The notes below the pieces were generated by a model. It was given only the letters and a program-made list of their open reading frames with translations. It had not been told where the DNA came from and did no database searches. DNA of 64,000 bases, from NCBI RefSeq assembly GCF_017220215.1, contig NZ_CP071131.1, forward strand, positions 849,576 through 913,575, in the 5' to 3' direction. Position 1 is the stretch's first letter. The number at the start of each line of letters is the position of its first letter. Below are positions 53,000 to 61,676 of the stretch, piece by piece. Origin of the DNA: Caballeronia sp. M1242. GTDB taxonomy: Bacteria > Pseudomonadota > Gammaproteobacteria > Burkholderiales > Burkholderiaceae. Both the position numbers and the translations under genes were made by a program.

Positions 53000-54019
53000 A
53001 TGAATACGGATCAGAAAGACGACATCGAAAGCACGCTGCAACGCGGCCTGCAGAACCTGTGGTATCCCATTTGCCCGTCATCGTTCGTGAAGCAGGAGCC
53101 GGTATCGCTGCGCAGGCTCGGGCGCAAGCTCGTGTTCTGGCGCGATACCGACGGCACGCCGTATGCGCTCGAAGACCATTGTCCGCATCGCGGCGCGCCG
53201 CTCTCGCGCGGTGTCGTGCTGGGCGATCGCATTCAGTGCGGCTATCACGGCGTGCATGTGCGCTGCGATGGCGTCGTTACCTCGGTGCCGGGCAGTCCCG
53301 GCTGCAAGCTCGAAGGCTCCCGCGGCGCGCGCTCGTTCCATGTGCAGGAGCGCGCCGGCGCGCTGTGGCTGTACAACTCGGCGACCAACATCGACGAAGC
53401 GCCGCCCCTCGTGCTCCCCGAAGAACTGACGGGCGACGCGTTCTCGTCCTTCCTGTGCTACACGGAATGGAAGGGCGATTATCGCTACGTGCTCGACAAC
53501 GTGATGGACCCGATGCACGGCGCGTACCTTCACAAGCAGTCGCACTCCATGTCAGAGGGCGACATCAGCGCGACCTTCACGATTCGCGATACGGATCGCG
53601 GTTTCGTCTTCGAGAAAGTGGGCCAGCGCGATGTGAACTTCGACTGGACCGAATGGGCCGATACGGGCACGCACTGGATGCGCCTCGAAATCCCGTATCC
53701 GAAGACGGGTGGTCCCGGCGGCAACTTCATCATTATCGGCAGCTATACACCGATCGCGCCGAATCTCGCGGCCGTGTTCCACTGGCGTTGCCGCAAGGTC
53801 GAAGGCTGGCAGCGCGATACGTGGCGCTTCCTGTACCGCAACCGTCTCGAAGCGCGTCACTGGGCCGTGCTCGAACAGGATCGCGAGATCCTGGAGTTCA
53901 TGGAGCCGGACGCGAACAAGAACGAACATCTGTATCAGCACGATATGGGCATCGTGAGATTGCGCCGTCATCTGAAGAATCTCGCGAAGGCGCAGATCGA
54001 AGGCGGGGCGGCGCGATGA
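53000..54019 (+). CDS. Rieske non-heme iron oxygenase, oxygenase subunit
   Basis: This 339-residue protein starts at ATG 53000. The Rieske cluster ligands are in CPHRGAPLS (about residue 60) and CGYHGVH (about 80). The mononuclear iron site is DNVMDPMHGAYLHKQSH, giving two histidines, with a downstream acidic residue as third ligand. The size and arrangement match the VanA/phthalate-oxygenase type, which hydroxylates or demethylates aromatic acids. The reductase is encoded two genes downstream. The substrate is not known. Confidence 0.9.
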   Translation: MNTDQKDDIESTLQRGLQNLWYPICPSSFVKQEPVSLRRLGRKLVFWRDTDGTPYALEDHCPHRGAPLSRGVVLGDRIQCGYHGVHVRCDGVVTSVPGSPGCKLEGSRGARSFHVQERAGALWLYNSATNIDEAPPLVLPEELTGDAFSSFLCYTEWKGDYRYVLDNVMDPMHGAYLHKQSHSMSEGDISATFTIRDTDRGFVFEKVGQRDVNFDWTEWADTGTHWMRLEIPYPKTGGPGGNFIIIGSYTPIAPNLAAVFHWRCRKVEGWQRDTWRFLYRNRLEARHWAVLEQDREILEFMEPDANKNEHLYQHDMGIVRLRRHLKNLAKAQIEGGAAR

Positions 54020-54432
54020 CGACCGTTGCGCGCGTGCAGTGCGAGCAGGTTCCCGACGCGCCGCACGCGACATGGAGCAACGCGCTCGTCATCGGCAATG
54101 AGATCGTGATGTCGGGCATGACCGCGCATCCGGCAGGCCAGTTGTCCACTTACGATCAGACGATGCGCGTGCTGGAGAAGATTCGCGCGCTCGTCGAGAC
54201 GGCGGGCGGCGACATCGGCTGCATTACGAAGCTCGTGGTCTATGTCACCGATATCGCCGACAAGACGGAAGTCGGACGCGCGCGCCAAGCGTTTTTCGAC
54301 GAGCATGTGCAAGCCGGCGGCGTGTATCCGTGTTCGACGCTCGTCGAAGTATCAGGTCTCGTGTTTCCGGAACTGCGCGTGGAGATCGAAGCGTGCGCGC
54401 GGCTGGATATCGCGAGGCGCGCGACCAAGTAG
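54016..54432 (+). CDS. RidA-family protein (imine/enamine deaminase type)
   Basis: This 138-residue protein has an ATG overlapping the oxygenase stop (ATGA). It contains ATWSNALVIGNEIVMSGMTA, QTMRVLEKIRALVETAGGDI and the arginine in ELRVEIEACAR that corresponds to the carboxylate-binding arginine of RidA. RidA proteins hydrolyse reactive imines and enamines; one branch includes 2-aminomuconate deaminase. Its presence in a ring-oxidation operon suggests a nitrogen-containing intermediate. That is inference. Confidence 0.85.
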   Translation: MTTVARVQCEQVPDAPHATWSNALVIGNEIVMSGMTAHPAGQLSTYDQTMRVLEKIRALVETAGGDIGCITKLVVYVTDIADKTEVGRARQAFFDEHVQAGGVYPCSTLVEVSGLVFPELRVEIEACARLDIARRATK

Positions 54433-54444
54433 AGAGACGCAAAG

Positions 54445-55404
54445 ATGAGCAATTCACCCAGCATGACAGCCCTCGTTCGCACGTTGCGTCACGAGGCGCC
54501 GGGCATCATGAGCATCGAACTGGTGCCGCCGCGCGGCGAACGCTTTCCCGGTTTCGAGCCGGGTGCGCATATCGACCTGCATCTCGCGAGCGGGCTCTTG
54601 CGCAGCTATTCGCTGCTCAATCCGTGCGGCGAGACGGACCGCTATGTGGTCGGCGTGCAGATCGACAAGAAAGGGCGGGGCGGTTCACGCTTCATCCACG
54701 ACAACTTCCGCGTAGGCATGAGCGTGCAGTTGTCCGCGCCGCGCAACCTGTTTTCGCTCGATGAAAACGCCGGGCATAGCGTGCTGATCGCGGGCGGCAT
54801 CGGCGTGACGCCGATTCTGTGCATGTACCGGCGGTTGATCGAACTCGGGCGGCCGGTGCAGATGCTGTACTGCGCGCGCAGTGCGGAACATGCGGCGTTC
54901 ATCGACGAATTGCGCGCGCTCGGCGGCAAGCTGGACGTGCATTTCGACGATGAGAACGACCGCCGCCCCGCCGATCTGAAAGCGTACCTGTCGCAGGTTC
55001 CCGCCGATGCCCATGTGTACTGCTGCGGCCCCGCGCCCATGCTCGACGCCTTCGATGCAGCGTGCGAAGCGGTCGGCATCGCGAACCGGCATATCGAGCG
55101 GTTTCAGGCCGTCCCGCAGGCCGCGCCTGCCGTGAATCACGGCTACAGCGTGGAACTGGCGCGCAGCAAGAAGCTGATCGACGTGGCGCCCGGCTTGACC
55201 TTGCTCGACTCATTGCTCGAAGCAGGCGTAGAAGTCGAGCATAGCTGCATGGAAGGCATTTGCGGTTCGTGCGAAACCCGCGTGCTGGGCGGCTGCCCCG
55301 ATCATCGCGATTCCGTGCTGAGCGCATCCGAACGCGCGACGAATCGGGTCATGATGGTATGCGTCTCGGGTTGCAAGGGCGAGAAGCTCGTCCTCGATCT
55401 TTGA
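54445..55404 (+). CDS. PDR/VanB-type oxidoreductase (Rieske oxygenase reductase)
   Basis: This 319-residue protein contains, in order, a flavin-binding domain (LRSYSLLNPCGETDRYVVGV), an NAD-binding domain (HSVLIAGGIGVTPILCMYRRL) and a C-terminal plant-type [2Fe-2S] ferredoxin domain with CMEGICGSCETRV and a fourth cysteine in MMVCVSG. This fused layout is that of phthalate dioxygenase reductase and VanB. It passes electrons from NADH to the Rieske oxygenase encoded upstream. Confidence 0.9.
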   Translation: MSNSPSMTALVRTLRHEAPGIMSIELVPPRGERFPGFEPGAHIDLHLASGLLRSYSLLNPCGETDRYVVGVQIDKKGRGGSRFIHDNFRVGMSVQLSAPRNLFSLDENAGHSVLIAGGIGVTPILCMYRRLIELGRPVQMLYCARSAEHAAFIDELRALGGKLDVHFDDENDRRPADLKAYLSQVPADAHVYCCGPAPMLDAFDAACEAVGIANRHIERFQAVPQAAPAVNHGYSVELARSKKLIDVAPGLTLLDSLLEAGVEVEHSCMEGICGSCETRVLGGCPDHRDSVLSASERATNRVMMVCVSGCKGEKLVLDL

Positions 55405-55498
55405 CGCGCCGGCTCGCGCCGCGGAGCAAGGAAAACACCGGATCCGGCTTCGCGGCACGCTATCATCGCTAATCTTCCCTACTGCGATTTTGCCGATC

Positions 55499-56428
55499 AT
55501 GGCGCGAGCAACCACGACACGCACGACGAAGCCGTCCAAGGCGGACACCGCCCGCGATACACACGAACACGACGCGCCGGGGGTGGAATCCGCAACCGCA
55601 TCTGACGACGATCCGGCCGCCGGCTCCGGCTATTCCGTGCCGGGGCTCGAGCGCGGCCTGCGCATTCTCGCGGAGTTTTCATCGCACGAGCCGGTGCTCG
55701 GCGCGCCGGAGTTATCACGGCGCATCGGCATTCCTCGCACGACGACCTTTCGCCTGTTGCAAACGCTGGAATCGCTCGGCTTTCTGGAGCGCGCGGCGGA
55801 CGAGCGCAGCTATCGACTGGGCGTCGCGGTGTTGCGGCTCGGCTTCGAATATCTCAGTTCGCTCGAACTCACCGATTTCGGCCAGCCGATCCTCGACCGT
55901 CTGCGCGACGATACCGGCCTGAGCGCCCATTTGCTGATTCGCGATGAGCGCGATGTCGTCTTCGTCGCGCGCGCGCAAACGCGCGATCCTATGTTCAGTT
56001 CCGTCAAGGTACACGTCGGCACGCGTCTGCCCGCGCATGCGACCGTGCACGGACACGTGCTCATGGGCGATCTGACGCCCGCCGACCTGCGTCGTCTCTA
56101 TCCCGAACGTCAACTGGAGCGTTTCACCGAGCGCACGCCCGCGACCGTCGATGAGCTGTATCAGCGGATCCGCGCCACCGCAGCTCAGGGTTACGCGGTA
56201 AGCGAAGCGTCGTTCGAACGCGGCATTTCCGCGATCAGCGCGCCGGTGCGCGATCAGACCGGACGCATCGTGGCGGCGCTGACGGTGACGGTGCCGCGCT
56301 CCGATATCAGCGAAGACGAACGCGCGCCGCTCGTGGCGCGGGCATGCCAGGCCGCACTCGATCTGTCGGCGCGGCTCAACTATCGACCGCGCGTGGGCGA
56401 TCCGACGCTGTCGTACGCAAACGCCTGA
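55499..56428 (+). CDS. IclR-family regulator (IclR-2)
   Basis: This 309-residue protein starts at ATG 55499; a TTG three codons earlier is possible. Residues 1-45 are a disordered, Asp/Thr-rich leader. The winged helix is GLERGLRILAEFSS to RIGIPRTTTFRLLQTLESLGFL. The effector-binding domain follows (YLSSLELTDFGQPILDRLRD, THLPAHATVHGHVLMGDL-like). It is strongly similar to IclR-3 at 60045, including at DNA level. It is encoded at the end of the MFS/Rieske operon after a 95-base gap and may have its own promoter. Confidence 0.85.
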   Translation: MARATTTRTTKPSKADTARDTHEHDAPGVESATASDDDPAAGSGYSVPGLERGLRILAEFSSHEPVLGAPELSRRIGIPRTTTFRLLQTLESLGFLERAADERSYRLGVAVLRLGFEYLSSLELTDFGQPILDRLRDDTGLSAHLLIRDERDVVFVARAQTRDPMFSSVKVHVGTRLPAHATVHGHVLMGDLTPADLRRLYPERQLERFTERTPATVDELYQRIRATAAQGYAVSEASFERGISAISAPVRDQTGRIVAALTVTVPRSDISEDERAPLVARACQAALDLSARLNYRPRVGDPTLSYANA

Positions 56429-56439
56429 CGCATGTAAAA

Positions 56440-56466
56440 CGCGGCGGTGCGTTGCACACCGCCGCG
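56440..56466. terminator. Hairpin between IclR-2 and the porin gene
   Basis: CGCGGCGGTG (56440-56449) and CACCGCCGCG (56457-56466) form a perfect 10-bp stem with a 7-base loop between two convergent genes. No T tract follows. A bidirectional terminator is likely. Confidence 0.5.
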
Positions 56467-56482
56467 CTGCATCGGCCGACGG

Positions 56483-57556
56483 TCAGAACGAGTGATGCAT
56501 GCCGGCGAGCACGACCGTCTGATTGCGCCCGCTCGACACGCCCGCCGTGAAGAACGCGGCTTTCGCGTTGTCGTTCGCGTGCTCGTAGAGCACGTTCACG
56601 TAGATCTGCGTGCTCTTCGAGAGCGCATAGATATCGCCGATCTCGACCTGCGTCCAGCGGCGGCCCGAAAGCGTGGTCGTCGAAGCGCCGCCCGCTACGC
56701 TGTTGGCCGGCGTGAACTGGTAATTCGCGCCTGCGTCGTAGCTTTGATAGAGGTCTGAGAAGCCGTTCGACTTGAGCTTTACGCGCGTGTAAAGCCCGTG
56801 CAGTTGCAGCTTGCCGATCTGATACGAAAGCCCCGCGCCCATGTTTTCGACGTTATCGGCCGCATACGTGGCCGCCGGCTGACCCTGAAAAGTCGTGATG
56901 CCCGTCGTCACGATCGACGGCGTGCGGTTGCGCTCGTTCGAATACACGGCGCCCGCCTTGAACGGTCCCTGCGCATACGTGACCGTGAAGCCGTAGTTGC
57001 GGCCCGTCGCGAAGTTTGTCGTGTTGCCCAAGCCCATCATCGCGCCGACGGTGAAGCCGTAGTAATCCACCGAGCGGAACTTGACCGAATTGTCGAAGGG
57101 CACGATGCCCGTATCCGCGAGTTCGTCGATATTGCCGGGATGGAACGCGAACCAGCTCGCCGCCTGATACGCGGTGCTGAACGGCCCGAGCACGTCGAAA
57201 TTGAACGGCGTCTGATGACCGAGCGAAATCAGCCCGATCTTGTCCTGGCTAATGCCGACATACGCTTGCCGGTTGAATAGCGTCCCCGCCTTCGCGAAGT
57301 TGCCGGTGTTCGTGTAGAAGCCGTTTTCCAGCTTGAAGACCGCGTGCAGGCCGCCGCCGAGATCCTCAGTGCCGAAGAGGCCCCAACGGTCGGGCTGCAT
57401 GTTGCCTTGCTCTTCCATCCACTTGGAATGTCCGCCGACGTTGCTGACATAAGCGATGCCCGCGTCGAGGCTGCCGTATAGCGTGACGCTGCTTTGCGCC
57501 GCCGCCGTCGAACTGATCACGATACCTGCCGCGCCGGCGGCAATGATGCGTTTCAC
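56483..57556 (-). CDS. Outer-membrane porin (Gram-negative general porin, Burkholderia type)
   Basis: This 357-residue protein starts with GTG at 57556, with AGGAG eight bases upstream. Longer ATG starts would run into the operator at 57631-57646. The signal peptide KRIIAAGAAGIVISSTAAAQ is cut before SSVTLYGSLDAG, the hallmark of Burkholderiales porins. Further marks are RWGLFGTEDLGGGLHAVFKLENGF and the terminal LAGMHHSF ending in phenylalanine. It lets small, probably acidic substrates cross the outer membrane. The shared operator ties it to the catabolic regulon. Confidence 0.9.
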   Translation of the reverse strand: MKRIIAAGAAGIVISSTAAAQSSVTLYGSLDAGIAYVSNVGGHSKWMEEQGNMQPDRWGLFGTEDLGGGLHAVFKLENGFYTNTGNFAKAGTLFNRQAYVGISQDKIGLISLGHQTPFNFDVLGPFSTAYQAASWFAFHPGNIDELADTGIVPFDNSVKFRSVDYYGFTVGAMMGLGNTTNFATGRNYGFTVTYAQGPFKAGAVYSNERNRTPSIVTTGITTFQGQPAATYAADNVENMGAGLSYQIGKLQLHGLYTRVKLKSNGFSDLYQSYDAGANYQFTPANSVAGGASTTTLSGRRWTQVEIGDIYALSKSTQIYVNVLYEHANDNAKAAFFTAGVSSGRNQTVVLAGMHHSF

Positions 57557-57630
57557 CGTTGGTACTCCTGATGTGTGGTTATCCAGTCGCTTCTGTTTCA
57601 TCGTGCGCATGCTCGGCGCCGCTTTCCCAC

Positions 57631-57693
57631 GTTCCATGGACGGAACAACGTATCGCCTATGGAAAAGTATAGTGACTGTCCAAAATCGACAAA
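57631..57693 (-). promoter_or_regulatory. Promoter and GTTCC-N6-GGAAC operator of the porin gene
   Basis: On the minus strand TTTGTC (57693-57688) and TATACT (57671-57666) are 16 bases apart. The operator GTTCC-GTCCAT-GGAAC lies at 57646-57631, starting 19 bases after the -10 hexamer. CCATA again follows three bases after the -10. The layout matches the other two promoters of the regulon. Confidence 0.65.
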
Positions 57694-57801
57694 ATAACTT
57701 TCTAGTTCGGGCTTACCCGTAGTGGACACCGGCTTTTTGCAGGGACAGCCGCGGTGGAACGCGCGGCATAGTGTTTTCCCTGAAGGCGCGAAATTCTATT
57801 T

Positions 57802-57864
57802 TTGATCGATGCCTTCGCCGCCCTATAATTAACCATAGATAAACCGATGTTCCGTATGTGGAAC
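57802..57864 (+). promoter_or_regulatory. Promoter and GTTCC-N6-GGAAC operator of the SDR/ThDP operon
   Basis: TTGATC (57802-57807) and a perfect TATAAT (57824-57829) are 16 bases apart. GTTCC-GTATGT-GGAAC occupies 57849-57864, again 19 bases after the -10 hexamer. CCATA follows the -10 by three bases. GTGTTTTCCCTGAA at 57771-57784 is the same upstream element as at 50859, 78 versus 77 bases before the operator. Confidence 0.7.
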
Positions 57865-57881
57865 GCGAAACAGGAGCCACG

Positions 57882-58652
57882 ATGAGTCTCCAATCGAGTA
57901 ACAAACCGGGCGGCGGACTGGCAAAGCGGCGAGTGATCGTGACCGGCGGGGCACGCGGTCTCGGTGCGGCGTTTGTCGAGGCGCTGGCCGCGCAAGGCGC
58001 GCACGTGGTGTTCGGCGATGTCCTTCACGCCGAAGGGCAGGCGCTTGCCGACCGTCTCGGCGGCGACGTGCATTTCATGCCGCTCGATCTCGCCGACCCC
58101 GCCGACATCGACTCGTTCGTCGCGCGCGCGGCGCAGCGCATCGGCGGCGTCGATGCCGTGATCAACAACGCCGCGATCACCAATTCCGGCGGCCGGTTCG
58201 CGGACGAGCTGAGCATCGAAACGTGGGACGCGGTAATGAACGTCAACGTGCGCGGCACGTGGCGCATGTGCGTCGCGGTCTTGCCGTTTCTTCGCGAATC
58301 GTCGTGCGGGCGCGTCGTGAACATCGCATCGGATACGGCGATGTGGGGCGCGCCGAAGCTCCTCGCCTATGTCGCGAGCAAGGGCGCCGTGATCTCGATG
58401 ACGCGCTCGCTCGCACGCGAGTTCGGCGCGCACGGCATCACGGTGAATGCGATTGCGCCGGGGCTGACCGAAGTGGAAGCAACGGCCTACGTGCCCGCCG
58501 AGCGCCACGCCTATTACCAGCAGGGCCGCGCACTCACGCGGCCGCAAGTGGCCGATGACGTCACCGGCCCCGTGCTGTTCTTGTTGTCCGATGCGGCCCG
58601 CTTCGTGACGGGTCAAGTGCTGCCGGTCAACGGCGGCTTCGTAATGAACTGA
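57882..58652 (+). CDS. Short-chain dehydrogenase/reductase (first gene of operon B)
   Basis: This 256-residue protein starts at ATG 57882 with AGGAG upstream. It has a complete SDR set: VTGGARGLGAAFVEALAAQG (cofactor), NNAAITNSGG (about 90), catalytic serine in VVNIASDTA and Tyr-x-x-x-Lys in LLAYVASKGAV. The C-terminal QVLPVNGGFVMN is typical. It would oxidise an alcohol or diol or reduce a ketone in the pathway, for example dehydrogenating a ring dihydrodiol. Substrate unknown. Confidence 0.85.
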   Translation: MSLQSSNKPGGGLAKRRVIVTGGARGLGAAFVEALAAQGAHVVFGDVLHAEGQALADRLGGDVHFMPLDLADPADIDSFVARAAQRIGGVDAVINNAAITNSGGRFADELSIETWDAVMNVNVRGTWRMCVAVLPFLRESSCGRVVNIASDTAMWGAPKLLAYVASKGAVISMTRSLAREFGAHGITVNAIAPGLTEVEATAYVPAERHAYYQQGRALTRPQVADDVTGPVLFLLSDAARFVTGQVLPVNGGFVMN

Positions 58653-58675
58653 TGACTACCAGAAGGAGATTGACG

Positions 58676-59215
58676 ATGGCCGACGCCGATATCGAACGTA
58701 AATCGTGGGACCAGCCCGCCGACGCGAGCTTCGAACAATGGATGGAGACGCGCGTGGCGCGCTTCGCCACGCGCCGCTACGACTGGGACGCGCTCAAGTT
58801 TCAGGCCGACTACGACCCGAAGTATCGCCGTGCGCAGATGCGCTATGTCGGCACCGGCGGCACGGGTGTCGCGAAGGACGTGAACACGGTGCCCGCAGGC
58901 GGCTTCACCTTCTCGACGATGGTCATTCCCGCGGGCAACATCGGCCCGAGCCATATTCACATGGACGTCGAGGAAATCTTCTTCGTGCTGCGCGGCAAGA
59001 TGAAAGTGATCTGCGAACGCGACGGCGAAACGTGGGAATCGGTGCTCGGCGAGCGCGATCTCATTTCGGTGCCGCCGGGCGTCTATCGAACGGAAGTCAA
59101 CATCGGCGAAGAAGACGCGCTGATGTGCGTGATGCTCGGGTCGGCCAAGCCGGTTACGCCGACGTATCCGCCGGATTCGCCGCTCGCGAAGATCAAGCGC
59201 GAACTCGCCAAATAA
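58676..59215 (+). CDS. Cupin-domain protein
   Basis: This 179-residue protein starts at ATG 58676 (MADADIERKSWDQP) with AAGGAG upstream; ATG 58652 is in frame but poorly placed. The single cupin barrel has GPSHIHMDVEEIFFVLRGKM, with metal-ligand candidates His, His and Glu, and VPPGVYRTEVNIGEED as the second motif. It could be a metal-dependent dioxygenase, isomerase or decarboxylase. It is the only ring-opening candidate in this operon. Confidence 0.8.
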   Translation: MADADIERKSWDQPADASFEQWMETRVARFATRRYDWDALKFQADYDPKYRRAQMRYVGTGGTGVAKDVNTVPAGGFTFSTMVIPAGNIGPSHIHMDVEEIFFVLRGKMKVICERDGETWESVLGERDLISVPPGVYRTEVNIGEEDALMCVMLGSAKPVTPTYPPDSPLAKIKRELAK

Positions 59216-59226
59216 GCGGCGACATC

Positions 59227-60048
59227 ATGTTCGATGCAAACGCGTTTCCATCGCGCTTCCTGAGCGGCATCGGCTATCGAGAAGCCGGCGGCGCGCACGC
59301 GGCGTCGCTGCCAGTCGTGCTGCTGCACGGCATCGGCTCGGGCGCGGCGTCGTGGGTGCAGCAACTCGACGCGCTCGGCGCGACCCGGCGCGTGCTCGCG
59401 TGGGACGCGCCGGGCTACGGCGAATCGGCGCCGGTCGCTTCGGCGTCACCGCAAGCCGCCGATTACGCCGATGCCTTGCGCGGCTGGCTCGACGCGCTCG
59501 ATATCGAACGCTGCGTGCTGGTCGGCCATTCGCTCGGCGCGATTATCGCGGGCAGCTTCGCGGCGATGCATGAGAAGCGTGTCGCGGGCTTGCTGCTGCT
59601 GTCGCCGGCTGGCGGCTACGGCGCCGCGAGCGAGGAGGAGCGCGCGCAAAAACGCGACAGCCGTCTCGCGATGCTCGCCGAACTCGGCCCGCAAGGACTC
59701 GCTGATCAACGCAGCGCGAACATGCTCTCGTCGAACGCGAGCGACGCGGCACGCGACTGGGTGCGCTGGAACATGGCGCGCATCGTGCCGCAAGGCTATG
59801 CGCAGGCGACGCATCTGCTGGCGAATGCCGATCTCGCAAGCGATGTCGCGCGTTATCGCGGTCCGGTGGCGGTGGCGGTCGGAACGGAGGATCGCATCAC
59901 GACGCCGCAAGCGTGCGAGCGCATCGCGCAGGCGGCGGGCGTGCCGCTGCGATTGGTCGAGGGCGCGGGCCACGCGGGTTACATCGAACAGCCCGATACG
60001 TATAACGCGCTCATCGGCTCATTCGCGCAACAGGAGACGAAGGCATGA
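59227..60048 (+). CDS. Alpha/beta hydrolase of operon B
   Basis: This 273-residue protein has LPVVLLHGIGSGAASWVQQLD (oxyanion region), the nucleophile elbow VGHSLGAIIAG (Ser about 104), an aspartate in GTEDRITTPQACERI and a histidine in GAGHAGYIEQP. This is the layout of meta-cleavage-product hydrolases and related C-C or ester hydrolases. The ribosome site before ATG 59227 is weak. The stop overlaps the next start (ATGA). It probably cleaves a pathway intermediate. Confidence 0.85.
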   Translation: MFDANAFPSRFLSGIGYREAGGAHAASLPVVLLHGIGSGAASWVQQLDALGATRRVLAWDAPGYGESAPVASASPQAADYADALRGWLDALDIERCVLVGHSLGAIIAGSFAAMHEKRVAGLLLLSPAGGYGAASEEERAQKRDSRLAMLAELGPQGLADQRSANMLSSNASDAARDWVRWNMARIVPQGYAQATHLLANADLASDVARYRGPVAVAVGTEDRITTPQACERIAQAAGVPLRLVEGAGHAGYIEQPDTYNALIGSFAQQETKA

Positions 60049-60878
60049 CCCCGGCGGAAGAACAAGGCGACCTCACGTATCGCGTGCCCGGTCTCGAACG
60101 CGGCCTGCGCATCCTGAGCGAGTTTTCGCCGCGCGAACCGGTGCTCGGCGCGCCGGAACTGTCGCGTCGTCTCGGCATTCCGCGCACGACGGTGTTCCGC
60201 CTGCTGCAAACGCTGGAATCGCTCGGCTTTCTGGAGCGCGCCGACAGCGAGCGCAACTATCGGCTCGGCGTGGCGGTGCTGCGACTCGGCTTCGAATATC
60301 TGAGTTCGCTCGAACTGACGGATCACGGGCTGCCGCTTATCGAAGCGTTGCGCGATGACACCGGCCTTTCGACGCACATCGTCATTCGCGATGGACGCGA
60401 TGTAGTGTTCGTCGCCAAGGCGCAAAGCCACGCGAGCGGCTTCAGCGCGGTGAAAGTCAACGTCGGCACGCGCCTGCCGGCGCACGCGACCACGCACGGC
60501 CACGTATTGATGGGCGATCTCAGCCTCGACGACCTGCGCGAACTGTACGCCGGGCTCACCCTGGAGCGTTTCACGAGCCAGACGCCCGGCACAGTGGAAG
60601 AACTGTTCGACCGCGTGAAGGTGGATGCCGAACGCGGCTACGCCACCAGCGAATCGTCGTTCGAACACGGCATTTCGGTCGTCAGCGCGCCGGTGCGCGG
60701 CGACACCGGGCGCATTGCGGCGGTCGTCACCACGACGGTGCCACGCGCGCATATCGACACGACGCTCATCGAAAGCGGACTCATCGACAAAGTGCGCGAT
60801 ACGGCTCATCAACTCTCGCTGCGGCTCAACTACCGGCCCGCCGCGGAACATCGCTTTATGAAGGCATTGGGGCTTTGA
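60045..60878 (+). CDS. IclR-family regulator (IclR-3)
   Basis: This 277-residue protein is a close paralogue of IclR-2 without the disordered leader. The winged helix GLERGLRILSEFSP to RLGIPRTTVFRLLQTLESL and the effector domain (YLSSLELTDHGLPLIEALRD) match IclR-2 nearly position by position. Divergence is greatest around the ligand-pocket segment DVVFVAKAQSHASGFSAV. It is translationally coupled to the hydrolase and the next SDR, so it is produced with the enzymes it may control. Confidence 0.85.
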   Translation: MTPAEEQGDLTYRVPGLERGLRILSEFSPREPVLGAPELSRRLGIPRTTVFRLLQTLESLGFLERADSERNYRLGVAVLRLGFEYLSSLELTDHGLPLIEALRDDTGLSTHIVIRDGRDVVFVAKAQSHASGFSAVKVNVGTRLPAHATTHGHVLMGDLSLDDLRELYAGLTLERFTSQTPGTVEELFDRVKVDAERGYATSESSFEHGISVVSAPVRGDTGRIAAVVTTTVPRAHIDTTLIESGLIDKVRDTAHQLSLRLNYRPAAEHRFMKALGL

Positions 60879-61676
60879 ATGATTCAGATCGATCTCACAG
60901 GCCAGGCGGCAGTGGTGACGGGCGGATCGTCCGGCATCGGGCTCGCCACGGCGCATCTTTTTTTGCAGGCGGGCGCGTCGGTGGCCATCTGCGGACGCGA
61001 TCCCGACCGCCTCGCCAGCGCCGAAGCCGCATTACGCGAGGCACATCCGGGAGCGAAGCTGCTCGTCGCGCGCTGCGACGTACTCGATGCCGATGACGTC
61101 GCGCGTTTTGCGGAAGGCGTGCGCACTGCGTTCGGCCGCGTCGACATGCTGGTGAACAACGCGGGGCAGGGCCGCGTGTCCACGTTCGCCGATACCACCG
61201 ACGACGCCTGGCGCGAAGAACTGGATCTCAAGTACTTCAGCATCATCCGGCCGACGCGCGCGTTTGTGCCGATGCTCGAAGCGTCGCCACACGGCGCGAT
61301 CGTCTGCGTCAACTCGCTGCTTGCGCTACAGCCGGAAGCGCACATGGTGGCGACCTCGTCGGCGCGCGCGGGCGTGCTCAATCTCGTCAAGTCGCTCGCG
61401 GTGGAACTCGCGCCGCGCGGGGTGCGAGTGAATTCGATTCTGATCGGCATCGTCGAATCGGGACAGTGGCGGCGCCGCTACCGCACGCAGGCGCAGCCGG
61501 GTCAAAGCTGGGAGGACTGGACGAGCGAACTCGCGCGTCAGAAGAAGATTCCGCTCGGGCGCTTCGGGCGTCCCGAAGAGGCCGCACAAGCTCTTTTTTA
61601 TCTGGCCACACCGATGTCGTCGTACACGACGGGAAGCCATATCGATGTCTCAGGAGGCGTTGCACGTCATGTCTAA
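60879..61676 (+). CDS. Short-chain dehydrogenase/reductase 2 of operon B
   Basis: This 265-residue protein starts at ATG 60879 immediately after the IclR-3 stop. VVTGGSSGIGLATAHLF is the cofactor site and NNAGQGRVST the NNAG motif. The segment at the usual active site reads VCVNSLLALQPEAHMVATSSARAG: a serine is present, but the tyrosine and lysine of Tyr-x-x-x-Lys are replaced (MVATSSAR). It may therefore have altered catalysis or a binding role. Confidence 0.8.
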   Translation: MIQIDLTGQAAVVTGGSSGIGLATAHLFLQAGASVAICGRDPDRLASAEAALREAHPGAKLLVARCDVLDADDVARFAEGVRTAFGRVDMLVNNAGQGRVSTFADTTDDAWREELDLKYFSIIRPTRAFVPMLEASPHGAIVCVNSLLALQPEAHMVATSSARAGVLNLVKSLAVELAPRGVRVNSILIGIVESGQWRRRYRTQAQPGQSWEDWTSELARQKKIPLGRFGRPEEAAQALFYLATPMSSYTTGSHIDVSGGVARHV

